Below, piece by piece: positions 39,052-48,277 of a stretch of DNA of 64,000 bases. The position numbers and the translations under genes were made by a program. Each line of letters begins with the position of its first letter. Positions within the stretch are counted from its first letter, which is position 1. The stretch is from assembly GCF_016894445.1 (NCBI RefSeq), contig NZ_CP056775.1:682001-746000 (forward strand), read 5' to 3'. The stretch is from Dyadobacter sandarakinus (GTDB taxonomy: Bacteria; Bacteroidota; Bacteroidia; Cytophagales; Spirosomataceae). The notes beneath the pieces were generated by a model, which saw nothing but the letters and a program-made list of their open reading frames with translations, had not been told where the DNA came from and searched no databases.

Positions 39052-39371
39052 ATCTTTTGATTTAAGGGATCTGGTAGCAGTTTGATTGTCCAAATATAGG
39101 GTAGAATGGGACAAAAAATCAAAGTTGCTGCCTTGTCGCATAAATATGTGCCGTGTGCCCCAACCCTTTGCAGGATTTTATTTCAAATAATTTTTGAAAT
39201 GTACCGCACTCCAGAACAATTTGATTTGGGGTTCGGTTATCAATGGAGAAGACTAGTTCATAATCATGCTAAATAGGGTGGAAAAAGGATCTCCATGCCC
39301 TGTTATGTTTTGTAATTTAGTACTTTCGCGTGTTTATTGACAACCGATAATCTCAATAATAGTTATTTACT
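39052..39371. other. 320-bp divergent region between topA and the aconitase gene
   Basis: It contains the topA promoter (39091-39122) and an 8-bp inverted repeat ATTTCAAA-N5-TTTGAAAT at 39180-39200. TACTTTCG at 39321 (7 of 8 to TAnnTTTG) is a weak candidate -7 for the aconitase, without a good -33. No gene is visible. Confidence 0.6.
39091..39122 (-). promoter_or_regulatory. topA promoter
   Basis: On the minus strand TTG (39122-39120), a 21-bp spacer, then TATATTTG (39098-39091), an exact -7 match, giving a ~33-nt leader. It fixes the topA start at 39051 because the in-frame codons up to 39141 lie in the promoter. Confidence 0.7.
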
Positions 39372-41642
39372 ATGGCTTTTGACTTAGACATGATTAAGGG
39401 CGTGTATGCCCGCATGCAGGAAAGAGTGGAAGCTGCTCGGAATATAGCAGGGCGGCCTTTGACCTTGGCAGAGAAGATTTTATACTCTCACTTATGGGAA
39501 GGAACTCCTACCCAGGTATACGAACGTGGTAAGTCATATGTAGATTTTGCTCCGGACCGCGTGGCTATGCAGGATGCTACTGCGCAAATGGCGCTTCTGC
39601 AGTTTATGCAGGCAGGACGTCCGCAGGTAGCGGTACCTTCCACCGTACACTGTGATCACCTGATCCAGGCGGAAGTGGGAGCAACCCCTGATTTACAGAA
39701 TGCCGTTGATAAAAATAAAGAAGTTTACGATTTCCTCTCGTCCGTTTCCAATAAATATGGTTTGGGTTTCTGGCGCGCTGGTGCCGGTATCATTCACCAG
39801 GTAGTGCTTGAAAATTATGCATTCCCGGGCGGTATGATGATCGGTACAGACTCCCATACGCCCAATGCCGGTGGTCTGGGAATGATCGCGATTGGTGTGG
39901 GTGGCGCTGATGCCAGCGATGTGATGTCAGGACTTGCTTGGGAGCTTAAGATGCCAAGGCTGATCGGTGTGAAACTTACCGGCAAGCTGAGCGGCTGGAC
40001 AGCTGCCAAAGATGTGATTCTTTGGGTTGCGGGTCAGCTGACTGTAAAAGGTGGTACAGGGTATGTGGTTGAATATTTCGGCGACGGTGCTGAAAGCATT
40101 TCTGCAACCGGTAAAGCGACGATCTGTAACATGGGTGCTGAAATCGGGGCAACTACTTCGATTTTTGCCTATGACCGCAGAAGTGCAGCTTACCTGCGTG
40201 CCACCGAGCGTGCCGAGATCGCTGACGCAGCGGATGCGGTGGCAGCCAACCTGCGCTCCGACGATGAGGTGTATGCAGATCCTGCTACTTACTATGATCA
40301 GCTGATCGAGCTTGACCTTTCGACACTGGAACCGCATATCAACGGACCATTCACGCCGGATCTGGCGTGGCCGCTGTCCAAGTTTGCAACTGCAGTGCGT
40401 GAAAATGGCTGGCCTGAAGAACTTTCAGTAGGTCTGATCGGATCTTGTACCAACTCTTCCTACGAAGATGTAAGCCGCGCTGCCTCACTGGCACGTCAGG
40501 CTGTTGACAAAAAACTGACCGTAAGTTCAGAATATACCATTACGCCCGGCTCCGAGCTGGTGCGTTATACTGTTGAACGCGATGGCTACCTGGATACTTT
40601 TGCCGAGATCGGCGGGGTAGTGCTGGCCAATGCCTGCGGACCTTGTATCGGACAGTGGGCACGCCATGGTGCTGAAAAAGGAGAAAGAAACTCCATCATC
40701 ACATCGTTTAACCGTAACTTCTCCAAACGTGCAGATGGTAATCCTAACACGCACTCGTTTGTAGCCTCTCCGGAAATTGTTACAGCCATGGCTATTGCCG
40801 GCCGCCTGACCTTCGATCCCCGTACGGACAAGCTGGTGAATGTGGAAGGCCAGGAAGTAATGCTTGATGAACCGAGCGGTCTTGAACTTCCTACACATGG
40901 TTATGCTGTGGAAGATGCGGGTTACCAGGCACCTGCCGAAGACGGAAGCCAGGTACAGGTACTTGTTCGTCCTGATTCTGACCGTCTTCAACTGTTGGCT
41001 CCATTCCCTGCATGGGAAGGTACCGACCTGAAAGGTTTGAAACTGCTGATCAAGGCCAAAGGAAAATGTACGACTGACCATATTTCAATGGCAGGTCCGT
41101 GGTTGAAATACCGCGGTCACCTGGATAACATTTCCAATAACATGCTGATTGGTGCGGTTAACTATTATAACGAGAAAACCAACACCGTTAAAAACCAGCT
41201 GACAAACCAGTACAGCGAAGTACCTGCCGTACAACGTGACTACAAGGCGCACGGCATTGCTACGATTGTTGTGGGAGATGAAAACTACGGCGAAGGTTCT
41301 TCCCGTGAACATGCAGCTATGGAGCCGCGCTTCCTGGGTGTACGTGCAATCCTGACCAAGTCGTTTGCCCGTATCCACGAAACCAACCTGAAAAAGCAGG
41401 GTATGCTTGCATTGACATTTTCTAACAATGCAGATTACGACAAGATTCAGGAAGACGATACGATTGACATCCTCGGACTGCAAACCTTTTCAGAAGGACA
41501 GCCGCTGACAATCGTGCTGCATCACAATGATGGTACCATCGACGAGTTCCCGGTAAACCATACCTACAACGAACAGCAGATAGAGTGGTTCAGGGCTGGA
41601 TCAGCATTGAATATCATCCGCAGGTCCGTTGCAGCATCCTGA
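39372..41642 (+). CDS. acn: Aconitate hydratase (mitochondrial type)
   Basis: The product is 756 residues, the size of mitochondrial-type aconitase and shorter than E. coli AcnA (~890). It isomerises citrate to isocitrate in the TCA cycle using a [4Fe-4S] cluster. Cluster ligands are in [10 protein letters not shown] and [20 protein letters not shown] and [12 protein letters not shown] are active-site segments; [15 protein letters not shown] marks the C-terminal swivel domain. A very strong terminator follows 19 bp after the stop. Confidence 0.97.
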   Translation: MAFDLDMIKGVYARMQERVEAARNIAGRPLTLAEKILYSHLWEGTPTQVYERGKSYVDFAPDRVAMQDATAQMALLQFMQAGRPQVAVPSTVHCDHLIQAEVGATPDLQNAVDKNKEVYDFLSSVSNKYGLGFWRAGAGIIHQVVLENYAFPGGMMIGTDSHTPNAGGLGMIAIGVGGADASDVMSGLAWELKMPRLIGVKLTGKLSGWTAAKDVILWVAGQLTVKGGTGYVVEYFGDGAESISATGKATICNMGAEIGATTSIFAYDRRSAAYLRATERAEIADAADAVAANLRSDDEVYADPATYYDQLIELDLSTLEPHINGPFTPDLAWPLSKFATAVRENGWPEELSVGLIGSCTNSSYEDVSRAASLARQAVDKKLTVSSEYTITPGSELVRYTVERDGYLDTFAEIGGVVLANACGPCIGQWARHGAEKGERNSIITSFNRNFSKRADGNPNTHSFVASPEIVTAMAIAGRLTFDPRTDKLVNVEGQEVMLDEPSGLELPTHGYAVEDAGYQAPAEDGSQVQVLVRPDSDRLQLLAPFPAWEGTDLKGLKLLIKAKGKCTTDHISMAGPWLKYRGHLDNISNNMLIGAVNYYNEKTNTVKNQLTNQYSEVPAVQRDYKAHGIATIVVGDENYGEGSSREHAAMEPRFLGVRAILTKSFARIHETNLKKQGMLALTFSNNADYDKIQEDDTIDILGLQTFSEGQPLTIVLHHNDGTIDEFPVNHTYNEQQIEWFRAGSALNIIRRSVAAS

Positions 41643-41660
41643 TCAGCGCATACTGATTGA

Positions 41661-41702
41661 TATACATGAAGAAAGCTCCGAAAGGAGCTTTTTTCATGTA
41701 TA
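41661..41702. terminator. Strong bidirectional terminator
   Basis: TATACATGAAGAAAGCTCC pairs with GGAGCTTTTTTCATGTATA, 18 of 19 positions, around a GAAA tetraloop, with a T6 run. It lies between the aconitase and the convergent lspA. Confidence 0.93.
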
Positions 41703-41740
41703 TGCTATTTTAAATCCGGATTGAAATAAGAGCTGGATAC

Positions 41741-42262
41741 TTATTTGGTGTACCTCAGCAGGCGCCGGGCTTGCCGTGAGTAGGCCTGGACAAAGAAAAT
41801 GAGCATGCCGGTAACAATGGACACGTCTGCCATGTTGAAAATGCCGGTTTGTACAATCCCGAATTTGACATGGAGAAAGTCTGTCACAGAGCCGTGGATC
41901 ATTCGGTCATAAATGTTGCCGATACCTCCGCCAATTGCAAAGCTCAGGGCGAGGGTACTCATCCGGGTGAGGCTTCTTTGAGTCAGCAGGTAGAAAATAC
42001 CGAAAAGAAGAGTGATCAGCGGGATCACTGACAGAATAGTAAGGCGTAATGCAGGCGGCAGTGAACTCCCGATGCTCAGGAATGCACCCGGATTTTCAAC
42101 ATAGGTAACCGTAAGATGATCTTTGATTATATCAATGCGCTCGTAGAAGCCTACTTTTTGCCGCACGATGTTCTTCGAAATCTGGTCGCAGCCGATATTG
42201 GTGATGAGGATAAGCGTAATGACCACATTCCTGGCCAGCCGGCCGGTTGCTTTTTCAATCAT
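41741..42262 (-). CDS. lspA: Lipoprotein signal peptidase (signal peptidase II)
   Basis: The product is 173 residues from ATG 42262; a TTG start at 42292 is less likely. It has four membrane segments. Catalytic aspartates are D128 (GSVTDFLHV) and D146 (FNMADVSI); YVENPGAF and GGGIGNIYDRMIHG are family motifs. It cleaves the signal peptide of diacylglyceryl-modified prolipoproteins in the inner membrane, such as the lipoproteins in this window. Confidence 0.95.
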   Translation of the reverse strand: MIEKATGRLARNVVITLILITNIGCDQISKNIVRQKVGFYERIDIIKDHLTVTYVENPGAFLSIGSSLPPALRLTILSVIPLITLLFGIFYLLTQRSLTRMSTLALSFAIGGGIGNIYDRMIHGSVTDFLHVKFGIVQTGIFNMADVSIVTGMLIFFVQAYSRQARRLLRYTK

Positions 42263-42338
42263 ACTGAGAATATTACTTTCATCAATCAACAAAAAACAAC
42301 CGGACTTTCGTTTTGCTTACCCTAAAAAAGCATCGAAA

Positions 42339-43109
42339 CTAGGCCTGTTTTTCAGAAAGGTACTTCCAGTACCGCCTGGGGACGTGGCGGATATGCAGCT
42401 TCATATTTTTCCTGGAAGGAATGTTTACACTGCGGAAGTAGTCTTTCCAAAGTAAAGTATAAAGTTCCTCCTTTGGATCCAGCAGCTGCTGCGACAGCGC
42501 ATTCAGTGCCGGCGACATTTCCTGGGAAAATTCAAAGGTAATTTCCTCTACTTTTTCAAGATCATAAAATAAGCCATACTTCCGCTTCAAATCATAAATA
42601 ATCCATTTCTGGTCAGCATACCGGTCTCTGAAATGGCGGATCAGCAGGGGCAGCACATTGAAGTCAGGTTCAATGTGCGCATAGTAAATCCCGTCGCTCG
42701 TTTGCTGAAAGCGGATAAATGCCTCCATCCGGTGTTTTTCACGGTGTACTTTCCGAGCCATTTGCGAGACGGCAAGTACGTGCGGGTTCCCATAGTTTTC
42801 GACAGCCCCCTCTGGCTGATCGAAAATGTAGCGTGCAAAATCAAGCAAATCCTGGAAAGTAGCGCCCTGCTCGGACAAAAATGCTTTGTAGAAATGCATC
42901 ATCCATTCCTTACCGCATTTTTTAGACAAGCCGGCCCACACCCGCCTGGCTTTTTCGTCCTCGCTGATCACCTCAAATACTTCCTGGAAAGCATCCGGGT
43001 AAAAGTGTGCGCGGCTCACCAGCTTCACAGCGCCAGCCTTCTTTTGGTACATCTCGAACACAGCTGAGAGCAAACCTTCAAAGGTACCGTCAAAAACATA
43101 TAGTTCCAT
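42339..43109 (-). CDS. TIGR03915-family putative DNA repair/metabolism protein
   Basis: The product is 256 residues, rich in aromatic and basic residues, with no membrane segment. VENYGNPHVLAVSQMARKVHREKHRMEAFIRF is the best-conserved region and resembles the DUF4130 part of this family; RHVPRRYWKYLSEKQ ends the protein. It always travels with the radical-SAM partner encoded just upstream and their TAATG stop/start overlaps by one base, so they are made together. A role in DNA repair or modification is a database-style guess from domain content and is unproven. Confidence 0.85.
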   Translation of the reverse strand: MELYVFDGTFEGLLSAVFEMYQKKAGAVKLVSRAHFYPDAFQEVFEVISEDEKARRVWAGLSKKCGKEWMMHFYKAFLSEQGATFQDLLDFARYIFDQPEGAVENYGNPHVLAVSQMARKVHREKHRMEAFIRFQQTSDGIYYAHIEPDFNVLPLLIRHFRDRYADQKWIIYDLKRKYGLFYDLEKVEEITFEFSQEMSPALNALSQQLLDPKEELYTLLWKDYFRSVNIPSRKNMKLHIRHVPRRYWKYLSEKQA

Positions 43110-44365
43110 TAAAAAAGAGAAAGCTGGTTGTGTGCAGTGCGCAGGTACTTGCTCTTACTTTCGGATAAAATGATATTGCGGATATGCGATGATTCATAAT
43201 CCCGCAGCTGAAAAGGACTGTCGGCAAAGCGGATGAAATGCTTTGCCTTGTTAAAGGAGATCCCGATTTTGACCAGCTGATCACGGTGCAGCCTGCCGAA
43301 CTTGCGTGCCTGCACGATCTTTTTTGCCGAGGAAACCCCGATTCCGGGTACACGAAGGATCATCCGGTAATCGGCCGTATTTACATCTACCGGAAATTGT
43401 TCGAGATTGCGCAATGCCCAGCCAAGCTTTGGATCTACCTCAATGTCCAGATGCGGGTTTGCGTCATCCAGTATTTCCTGAACATCAAAACCGTAAAAGC
43501 GCATCAGCCAGTCGGCCTGGTACAACCGGTTTTCACGCACCATCGAAACCTGACTGCCAATGCCCGGCAGCCGCTTGTCATTGCTGATGGGTACATAGCC
43601 CGAGTAGTAAACCCTTTTCAGTGAATAATCCTTGTAAAAGGCACTTGCCGTATGCAGGATCTCCTGGTCTGATTCGGGCGTGGCGCCTATGACCATCTGG
43701 GTACTTTGGCCGGCCGGAACAAACTTGGGAGTACTTTTGATCAGCGCCTTTTCACTGGAAAACTGAGTAATATTCTGCTGAATGAAATGGAGCGGCTTTT
43801 TTACATCTTCATGTGATTTCTCGGGGGCCAGCAGCTTTAAACCATTTTCTGTGGGCATTTCGAGGTTAATGCTCATTCTGTCGGCGTACAAGCCGGCTTC
43901 TTTCAGCAACTCCTCACTTGCACCGGGAATGGTTTTGAGGTGAATGTAGCCATTGAAATTTTCTTCTGTCCGCAGTTTTTTGACAATCCTCACGAGCCTT
44001 TCCATCGTGTAATCCGCATTTTTGAAAATGCCCGAACTCAGAAAAAGCCCTTCGATGTAATTTCTACGGTAAAAATTAATGGTAAGCTCCACGACCTCCT
44101 CCACGGTAAAAGCTGCGCGCTTTACGTCGTTGCTGCGGCGGGAGACACAAAAGGCACAATCGTATATGCAGTGGTTGGTCAGTAATATTTTCAGCAGCGA
44201 CACGCACCTGCCGTCCTCCGTGTAGCTGTGGCAAATGCCCATTCCGGTAGCATCGCCCAAGCCTTTGTTCTCATTTTTCCGGTTACTGCCGCTCGAAGAG
44301 CAGGATACATCGTACTTGGCCGCATCGGCCAAAATTCCCAGCTTTTCTCTGATCCGCTCGTACAT
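43109..44365 (-). CDS. Radical SAM protein with helix-hairpin-helix (TIGR03916 family)
   Basis: The product is 418 residues. HCIYDCAFC gives the CX3CX2C cluster ligands C66, C70 and C73. Additional Cys lie at 22, 45 and 54, the first in the conserved YDVSCSSSGS start. The C-terminal third contains a helix-hairpin-helix (DVNTADYRMILRVPGIGVSS, then AKKIVQARKF), a DNA-binding element. The pairing with TIGR03915 is fixed across many bacteria, yet substrate and reaction are unknown; spore-photoproduct-lyase-like or other damaged-base chemistry is speculative. Confidence 0.9.
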   Translation of the reverse strand: MYERIREKLGILADAAKYDVSCSSSGSNRKNENKGLGDATGMGICHSYTEDGRCVSLLKILLTNHCIYDCAFCVSRRSNDVKRAAFTVEEVVELTINFYRRNYIEGLFLSSGIFKNADYTMERLVRIVKKLRTEENFNGYIHLKTIPGASEELLKEAGLYADRMSINLEMPTENGLKLLAPEKSHEDVKKPLHFIQQNITQFSSEKALIKSTPKFVPAGQSTQMVIGATPESDQEILHTASAFYKDYSLKRVYYSGYVPISNDKRLPGIGSQVSMVRENRLYQADWLMRFYGFDVQEILDDANPHLDIEVDPKLGWALRNLEQFPVDVNTADYRMILRVPGIGVSSAKKIVQARKFGRLHRDQLVKIGISFNKAKHFIRFADSPFQLRDYESSHIRNIILSESKSKYLRTAHNQLSLF

Positions 44366-44436
44366 CCTAATTTCTTTAAAGTCGTTTAGCCTTGAAATAT
44401 TGTGGCAGGCATGGCAGTTATAAGAACGTTATCCGA

Positions 44437-45255
44437 ATGCGTTCAGTTTCTAAAAATATCATTTTTTTGGTACTAATACAATCAAATCCGGGGAAAATAA
44501 GGGGTAGGGGATTTTACTTCCTGTGGGTCATGGCGTGCTGCCTGATTATAGCTTTCAGCTTTCAATGTGCTGCCCAGTCGGACGGGCCGAAGGTGTCGCG
44601 GTACAATGGAAAAGTAAGCCAGCAGTACGCCATCAACAGAAATACCCCGATTGTGGATCATGCAACCGGGAGGCGCATGCCCTATGATGCCTACGATCAG
44701 CTCCTCAAACGCAATCCCGGGCAATACCTGACCCAGCCGCTCATTGATAAATATGGACAGGCATCGTCGTTTGAGGTCATTCGCAGGAGCCAGGTGTATG
44801 TGCAAAGCAATGGTGCAGTCATGCACAATCCCGACCTGATGCCGGAAGTAGGAGAACCGCTTGCGCCATTTGTCATGACCGGTCTGGATGGCAAACAGTA
44901 TGACTCGGAAAAGCTGCGCGGCAAATACGTACTACTGGGATTCTGGGTGCGGTATGAGAAGCCGCTTTATACCCTGGCAAGTACCCGCGTGATTTCAGCA
45001 TTTCTGGAAGAAAACCGGCGGAAGGGCATTGAAATCGTTTCCTTAGGTACCACGCTGAACACCGAGGAGGAATGCCTCCGGGCAATCCCGAAACGAAATT
45101 GCGGGTTTGTGCCCGTACCGGAATCTTACGGCTTCAACCATCGCTATCAGATCAGCGAAACACCTTACTTCATCCTGCTCGACCGCAATGGAATCGTCAA
45201 AGCCATGGCGCCGCATACCGAGTTCTCAAAAATCAGTGAATTGATCCTGAAATAA
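44437..45255 (+). CDS. Thioredoxin-fold (TlpA-like) envelope protein without CXXC
   Basis: The product is 272 residues from ATG 44437; ATG 44527 is possible. The N-terminus has a hydrophobic segment ending SFQC, maybe a lipobox. Residues ~145-272 follow the TlpA/AhpC-TSA pattern (VGEPLAPFVMTGLDGKQYD, GKYVLLGFWVRYEKPL, ETPYFILLDRNGIVKA with the cis-Pro). Where TlpA has WCxxC this protein has WVRYEKPL, so the redox-active pair is missing. A structural, binding or chaperone role is more likely than disulfide chemistry. Confidence 0.75.
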   Translation: MRSVSKNIIFLVLIQSNPGKIRGRGFYFLWVMACCLIIAFSFQCAAQSDGPKVSRYNGKVSQQYAINRNTPIVDHATGRRMPYDAYDQLLKRNPGQYLTQPLIDKYGQASSFEVIRRSQVYVQSNGAVMHNPDLMPEVGEPLAPFVMTGLDGKQYDSEKLRGKYVLLGFWVRYEKPLYTLASTRVISAFLEENRRKGIEIVSLGTTLNTEEECLRAIPKRNCGFVPVPESYGFNHRYQISETPYFILLDRNGIVKAMAPHTEFSKISELILK

Positions 45256-45374
45256 ATTCCACCCGTGCAGCGAGATTCCAGGCAGCAGCATGAGGAAATG
45301 AGGATGGAAATTGGTTTTTTTGCCGGTATCACTCAGACGAGCCACCGGCCGGAAGGTCACAACAAAAATCCGCA

Positions 45375-46211
45375 ATGAACATTATCAAAAGCCGCGAGCT
45401 TGCCTCCATGCTGGCCACAGACCATCCCGTGATTATCGATGCCCGGGGCGGAGCAGATGCATTGGAACGCTACAACCAGGAACACCTGGAAAATGCCCAG
45501 TTTGTCGACCTGGAAACAGAATTGTCGGACAAAGCAGCGGACCCTGCCAGTGGCGGCCGTCACCCGCTCCCGCAGCCCGACGATTTTGGCAAGTTCCTGG
45601 GTACCCTGGGCATTCGTCCGGCGTCGACCGTGGTGGTGTATGATGATAAAAATGGTGCAAATGCAGCTGCGCGCTTCTGGTGGATGCTGAAAGCGGCGGG
45701 TCACGAGAAAGTATATGTGGTAAGTGGCGGCTTGCAGGCAATCAAGGCTGCCGGGCTTCCGGTAACCGCTGCCGTCTCGGATGTCAAACCTGCTGAAAAC
45801 TATCCGATTGAAAACTGGACACTCCCGACCGTGCCGCTGGAAGTCGTTAAAGATGTTTCCGAAAAGCCGGAATACCTGGTGATCGATGTACGGGAGAACT
45901 ACCGATATCAGGGAGAGGGGGAACCGATCGATCTGGTTGCAGGGCATATTCCGGGAGCCATCAACATACCGTACATGTCCAATCTGGACGAGGAAGGCGT
46001 ATTCCTGCCTGCAGCAGCGCTGGCTGCCAAGTACAAGCTTGCTTTCGGCGATATCGATGTTTCCCGTGTGATCGTGCATTGTGGCTCGGGCGTAACTGCC
46101 TGCCATACTTTACTGGCACTGGCAGAGGCTGGCCTGGAAGGAGCAAGTCTTTATGTAGGATCATGGAGCGAATGGTCGCGTAACAGTCTGCCGATGGCGA
46201 AAGGCGAATAA
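45375..46211 (+). CDS. Thiosulfate/3-mercaptopyruvate sulfurtransferase (rhodanese)
   Basis: The product is 278 residues with two rhodanese domains (~1-125 inactive, ~145-275 active). The active loop HCGSGVTACH places catalytic Cys236; CGSGVTA is the loop of mercaptopyruvate sulfurtransferases. GGRHPLPQPDDF and RFWWMLKAAGHEKVYVVSGG are family features. It transfers sulfane sulfur to cyanide or thiol acceptors in the cytoplasm. A terminator follows at 46279. Confidence 0.93.
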   Translation: MNIIKSRELASMLATDHPVIIDARGGADALERYNQEHLENAQFVDLETELSDKAADPASGGRHPLPQPDDFGKFLGTLGIRPASTVVVYDDKNGANAAARFWWMLKAAGHEKVYVVSGGLQAIKAAGLPVTAAVSDVKPAENYPIENWTLPTVPLEVVKDVSEKPEYLVIDVRENYRYQGEGEPIDLVAGHIPGAINIPYMSNLDEEGVFLPAAALAAKYKLAFGDIDVSRVIVHCGSGVTACHTLLALAEAGLEGASLYVGSWSEWSRNSLPMAKGE

Positions 46212-46278
46212 GCCGGCATTTTCACGGCATCAATCCTTGCGCAAAGTCTTTGCACTCAGACCTGTTTTCACTTGTAAG

Positions 46279-46305
46279 AAAGCACAGGCATCAGTCCTGT
46301 GCTTT
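46279..46305 (+). terminator. Terminator after the sulfurtransferase gene
   Basis: A 10-bp stem AAAGCACAGG / CCTGTGCTTT with a 7-nt loop and T-run; it may also serve the convergent response-regulator gene ending at 46345. Confidence 0.8.
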
Positions 46306-46344
46306 TAAAATACAAAAAAGGAGCTGCCGGAAAAATTGGCGGGA

Positions 46345-46758
46345 CTATTGGGGTAAAACAGATGCCTGACCTACAATGCTTTGGATTTCCTTTACATAAA
46401 TAGGTTTACGCACATAATCAATGATAAATTCCGAGGCCAGTGCACGTTTGTAGTCCTCGGGATCGGTGGAGGAGCTGGTCATGAAAATAGGGATATTCCT
46501 GGCCAGTTCACGATGCAGAACTGCATATTCATCAAGAAACTGCCACCCGTCCAGGATCGGCATATTGATATCCAGCAGGATCAGTTGCGGAAGTGTCCCC
46601 GGCTGTTCCCGGTTTGCTTCCAGGAAGTCAATCGCTTCCTGCCCATTTTCAAAGTACAGGGTTTGCCGCGTCACCTGCGCTTTTTCGATCATTTTCTTCA
46701 GCAGAAACGTAAACACGGGGTCATCATCGATCACACAGAGCGTGTCAAGCATATTCAT
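46345..46758 (-). CDS. Single-domain response regulator, partner of the ETR1-like kinase
   Basis: The product is 137 residues, one receiver domain only. VIDDDPV supplies the acidic pocket, Asp63 (LILLDINMP) is the phosphorylation site, TSSS the switch Thr/Ser and VRKPIY the Lys. There is no output domain, so it probably acts by protein contact, as in other Bacteroidota kinase/receiver pairs. It overlaps the kinase gene by 14 bp. ATG 46752 is an alternative start. Confidence 0.92.
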   Translation of the reverse strand: MNMLDTLCVIDDDPVFTFLLKKMIEKAQVTRQTLYFENGQEAIDFLEANREQPGTLPQLILLDINMPILDGWQFLDEYAVLHRELARNIPIFMTSSSTDPEDYKRALASEFIIDYVRKPIYVKEIQSIVGQASVLPQ

Positions 46759-47995
46759 TGAACGTAATTTTGAAAGTAGTACCCTGGTTAACCTTGCTTG
46801 AGACCTGAATCCGGCCCCCCTGTGCCTCTATCTGGTTTTTGATGAGGAACAATCCCACGCCATTTGCTTCCTTGTGCTTATGAAAGGTTTTGTACAGGCC
46901 AAAGATCTTGTCCGCATGAAGGTCCAGGTTAATCCCTTTTCCATTATCCATGTATTCCAGCTCTTTTACGCCCTCTTCATTTACATACATTTTCAATGCA
47001 ATCTGCGCAGGCTCATTATCCTTTCTGTATTTTATTCCGTTGGAAATCAAATTCATAAGGATGCTTTCCAGGTAAATTTTCGGGAATGATACCTTTCGCT
47101 CACTGAACTCGGTATTCACATCAGTCTCACTTTCTTTCAGACCCTCGCTCATGACGGTGAGCACCTCGCGTGTCACTTCCTGTATATCCAGCCCTTCGTT
47201 TTCAAGCTTGTTTTCACGGATGCGGATTACCTGCGAAAGGTCGTCGAGCGTGTTGTTGAGGAGCCGCGACACCCCCTGGATTTTCTGAAAAATCTCGCTG
47301 TTATTTGCGTCCAGGTTTTCTTCGTCTATAAAGTTCGTCAGCTGGGAAATGTTGCTGGAATGGTTGCGCAGGTTATGGGAGAGGATATGCGTAAAGTTTT
47401 TGAGCTGCGCGTGCTGGCGTTCCAGCTGGTCCATGGACCGGATCAGGCTCCGCTGCGTTTCCTGAAGTTTTTCTTCCACGATGTTCCGCTCATCAATTTC
47501 CTTCTGTAAGTCGGCTACCGACCGGATAAGCAAGATATTGGGTACGATACGCGACAGGTAGTACACCGCCCCAAGCGAAACGATGGCGGTACCAAGCCGC
47601 ACCAGTGCGCTGAGCCTGTACATGGGTACCCAGAACATAATGGCATCCAGCAGGTGCGAAGTCCCGCAGAGAATAATAAAGGCAATGAAGAGCCAGATGG
47701 TTTTTGGAAAGGGAAAGTCGCGCCGCTGCATCGCCACCCGCATCAGAAAAAACGGGATCAGGAAGTACGACGCCCAGATCAGCAGATCGGATGCAATGTA
47801 AAGCCACCCGTGAAAGTCCGACCATTCGCCGCAATGCCAGCGGGCGGGCCAGTCTTTTGTGTCAAAAATCCCACCGAAAAATCCGGTCAGCTGGTCCGAA
47901 AAACCAGCCTTTTGGGTAGTGTTGGCATAAATTCCCGTGCGGCACATGCGGATACTATCCCCACGGACGGTGCAATGCAATTCAACCGGGCTCAT
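46745..47995 (-). CDS. Sensor histidine kinase with ethylene-receptor-like (ETR1-type) membrane domain
   Basis: The product is 416 residues. Residues ~62-155 form three membrane helices homologous to the ethylene-binding domain of plant ETR1: D70, Y77, I80, P81, C110 and H114 match ETR1 D25, Y32, I35, P36, C65 and H69 with identical spacing (LCGTSH versus LCGATH). ETR1 K91 is replaced by Arg133 after a 3-residue-shorter loop. A coiled-coil (~160-200) leads to HisKA with His207 (ILSHNLRNHSS) and an HATPase (NLISNGIKYRK, DNGKGI). Cys110/His114 could bind Cu(I). Cyanobacterial and plant homologues bind ethylene; here the ligand is inferred. A receiver gene follows with 14-bp overlap. Confidence 0.88.
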   Translation of the reverse strand: MSPVELHCTVRGDSIRMCRTGIYANTTQKAGFSDQLTGFFGGIFDTKDWPARWHCGEWSDFHGWLYIASDLLIWASYFLIPFFLMRVAMQRRDFPFPKTIWLFIAFIILCGTSHLLDAIMFWVPMYRLSALVRLGTAIVSLGAVYYLSRIVPNILLIRSVADLQKEIDERNIVEEKLQETQRSLIRSMDQLERQHAQLKNFTHILSHNLRNHSSNISQLTNFIDEENLDANNSEIFQKIQGVSRLLNNTLDDLSQVIRIRENKLENEGLDIQEVTREVLTVMSEGLKESETDVNTEFSERKVSFPKIYLESILMNLISNGIKYRKDNEPAQIALKMYVNEEGVKELEYMDNGKGINLDLHADKIFGLYKTFHKHKEANGVGLFLIKNQIEAQGGRIQVSSKVNQGTTFKITFNEYA

Positions 47996-48001
47996 ACTTC
48001 T

Positions 48002-48013
48002 TATAACGTTATA
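48002..48013. promoter_or_regulatory. Perfect 12-bp palindrome upstream of the ETR1-like kinase
   Basis: TATAACGTTATA lies 7 bp before the kinase start, within an AAGAAG-containing leader on the minus strand. It could be an operator; no regulator is identified. Confidence 0.4.
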
Positions 48014-48201
48014 GAGGATCCATTCAATGACCAGGCAATTGAAGTGGAGGGGTATTCGTATGCAAAATAAACACAGGCAGGAGATTTACAATAAATTCTG
48101 CGCAACTGCTTACCAGTTTCTACGATGTGAAGAATTTAATCCTATCCTGGTTTTCGAGAAAGTGCCACAATCCACAGCTTTCAGCAGGAAAGTAAAGCTT
48201 T

Positions 48202-48277
48202 GTACCCGCCGGGTACTATATAGAGGTAATTGGTATGGATTTTGATCCCAGCGAAGATGAACCGTTCCGGGTACTAT
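48202..48277 (+). repeat. GTACCC/GGGTAC inverted repeat and an 11-bp direct repeat at a start codon
   Basis: GTACCC-GCC-GGGTAC is perfect at 48202-48216. CCGGGTACTAT occurs at 48209-48219 and again at 48267-48277, the second copy running into the ATG of the 48276 gene. Spacing is 58 bp. Confidence 0.5.

Noticed and set aside
39052..39141. Longer N-terminus of TopA
   Set aside because: It overlaps the topA promoter and lacks the conserved start.
48060..48245. Possible 61-residue plus-strand gene beginning MQNKHRQEIYN
   Set aside because: No family, no promoter and unusual composition (KLCTRRVLYRGN); kept out for lack of support.
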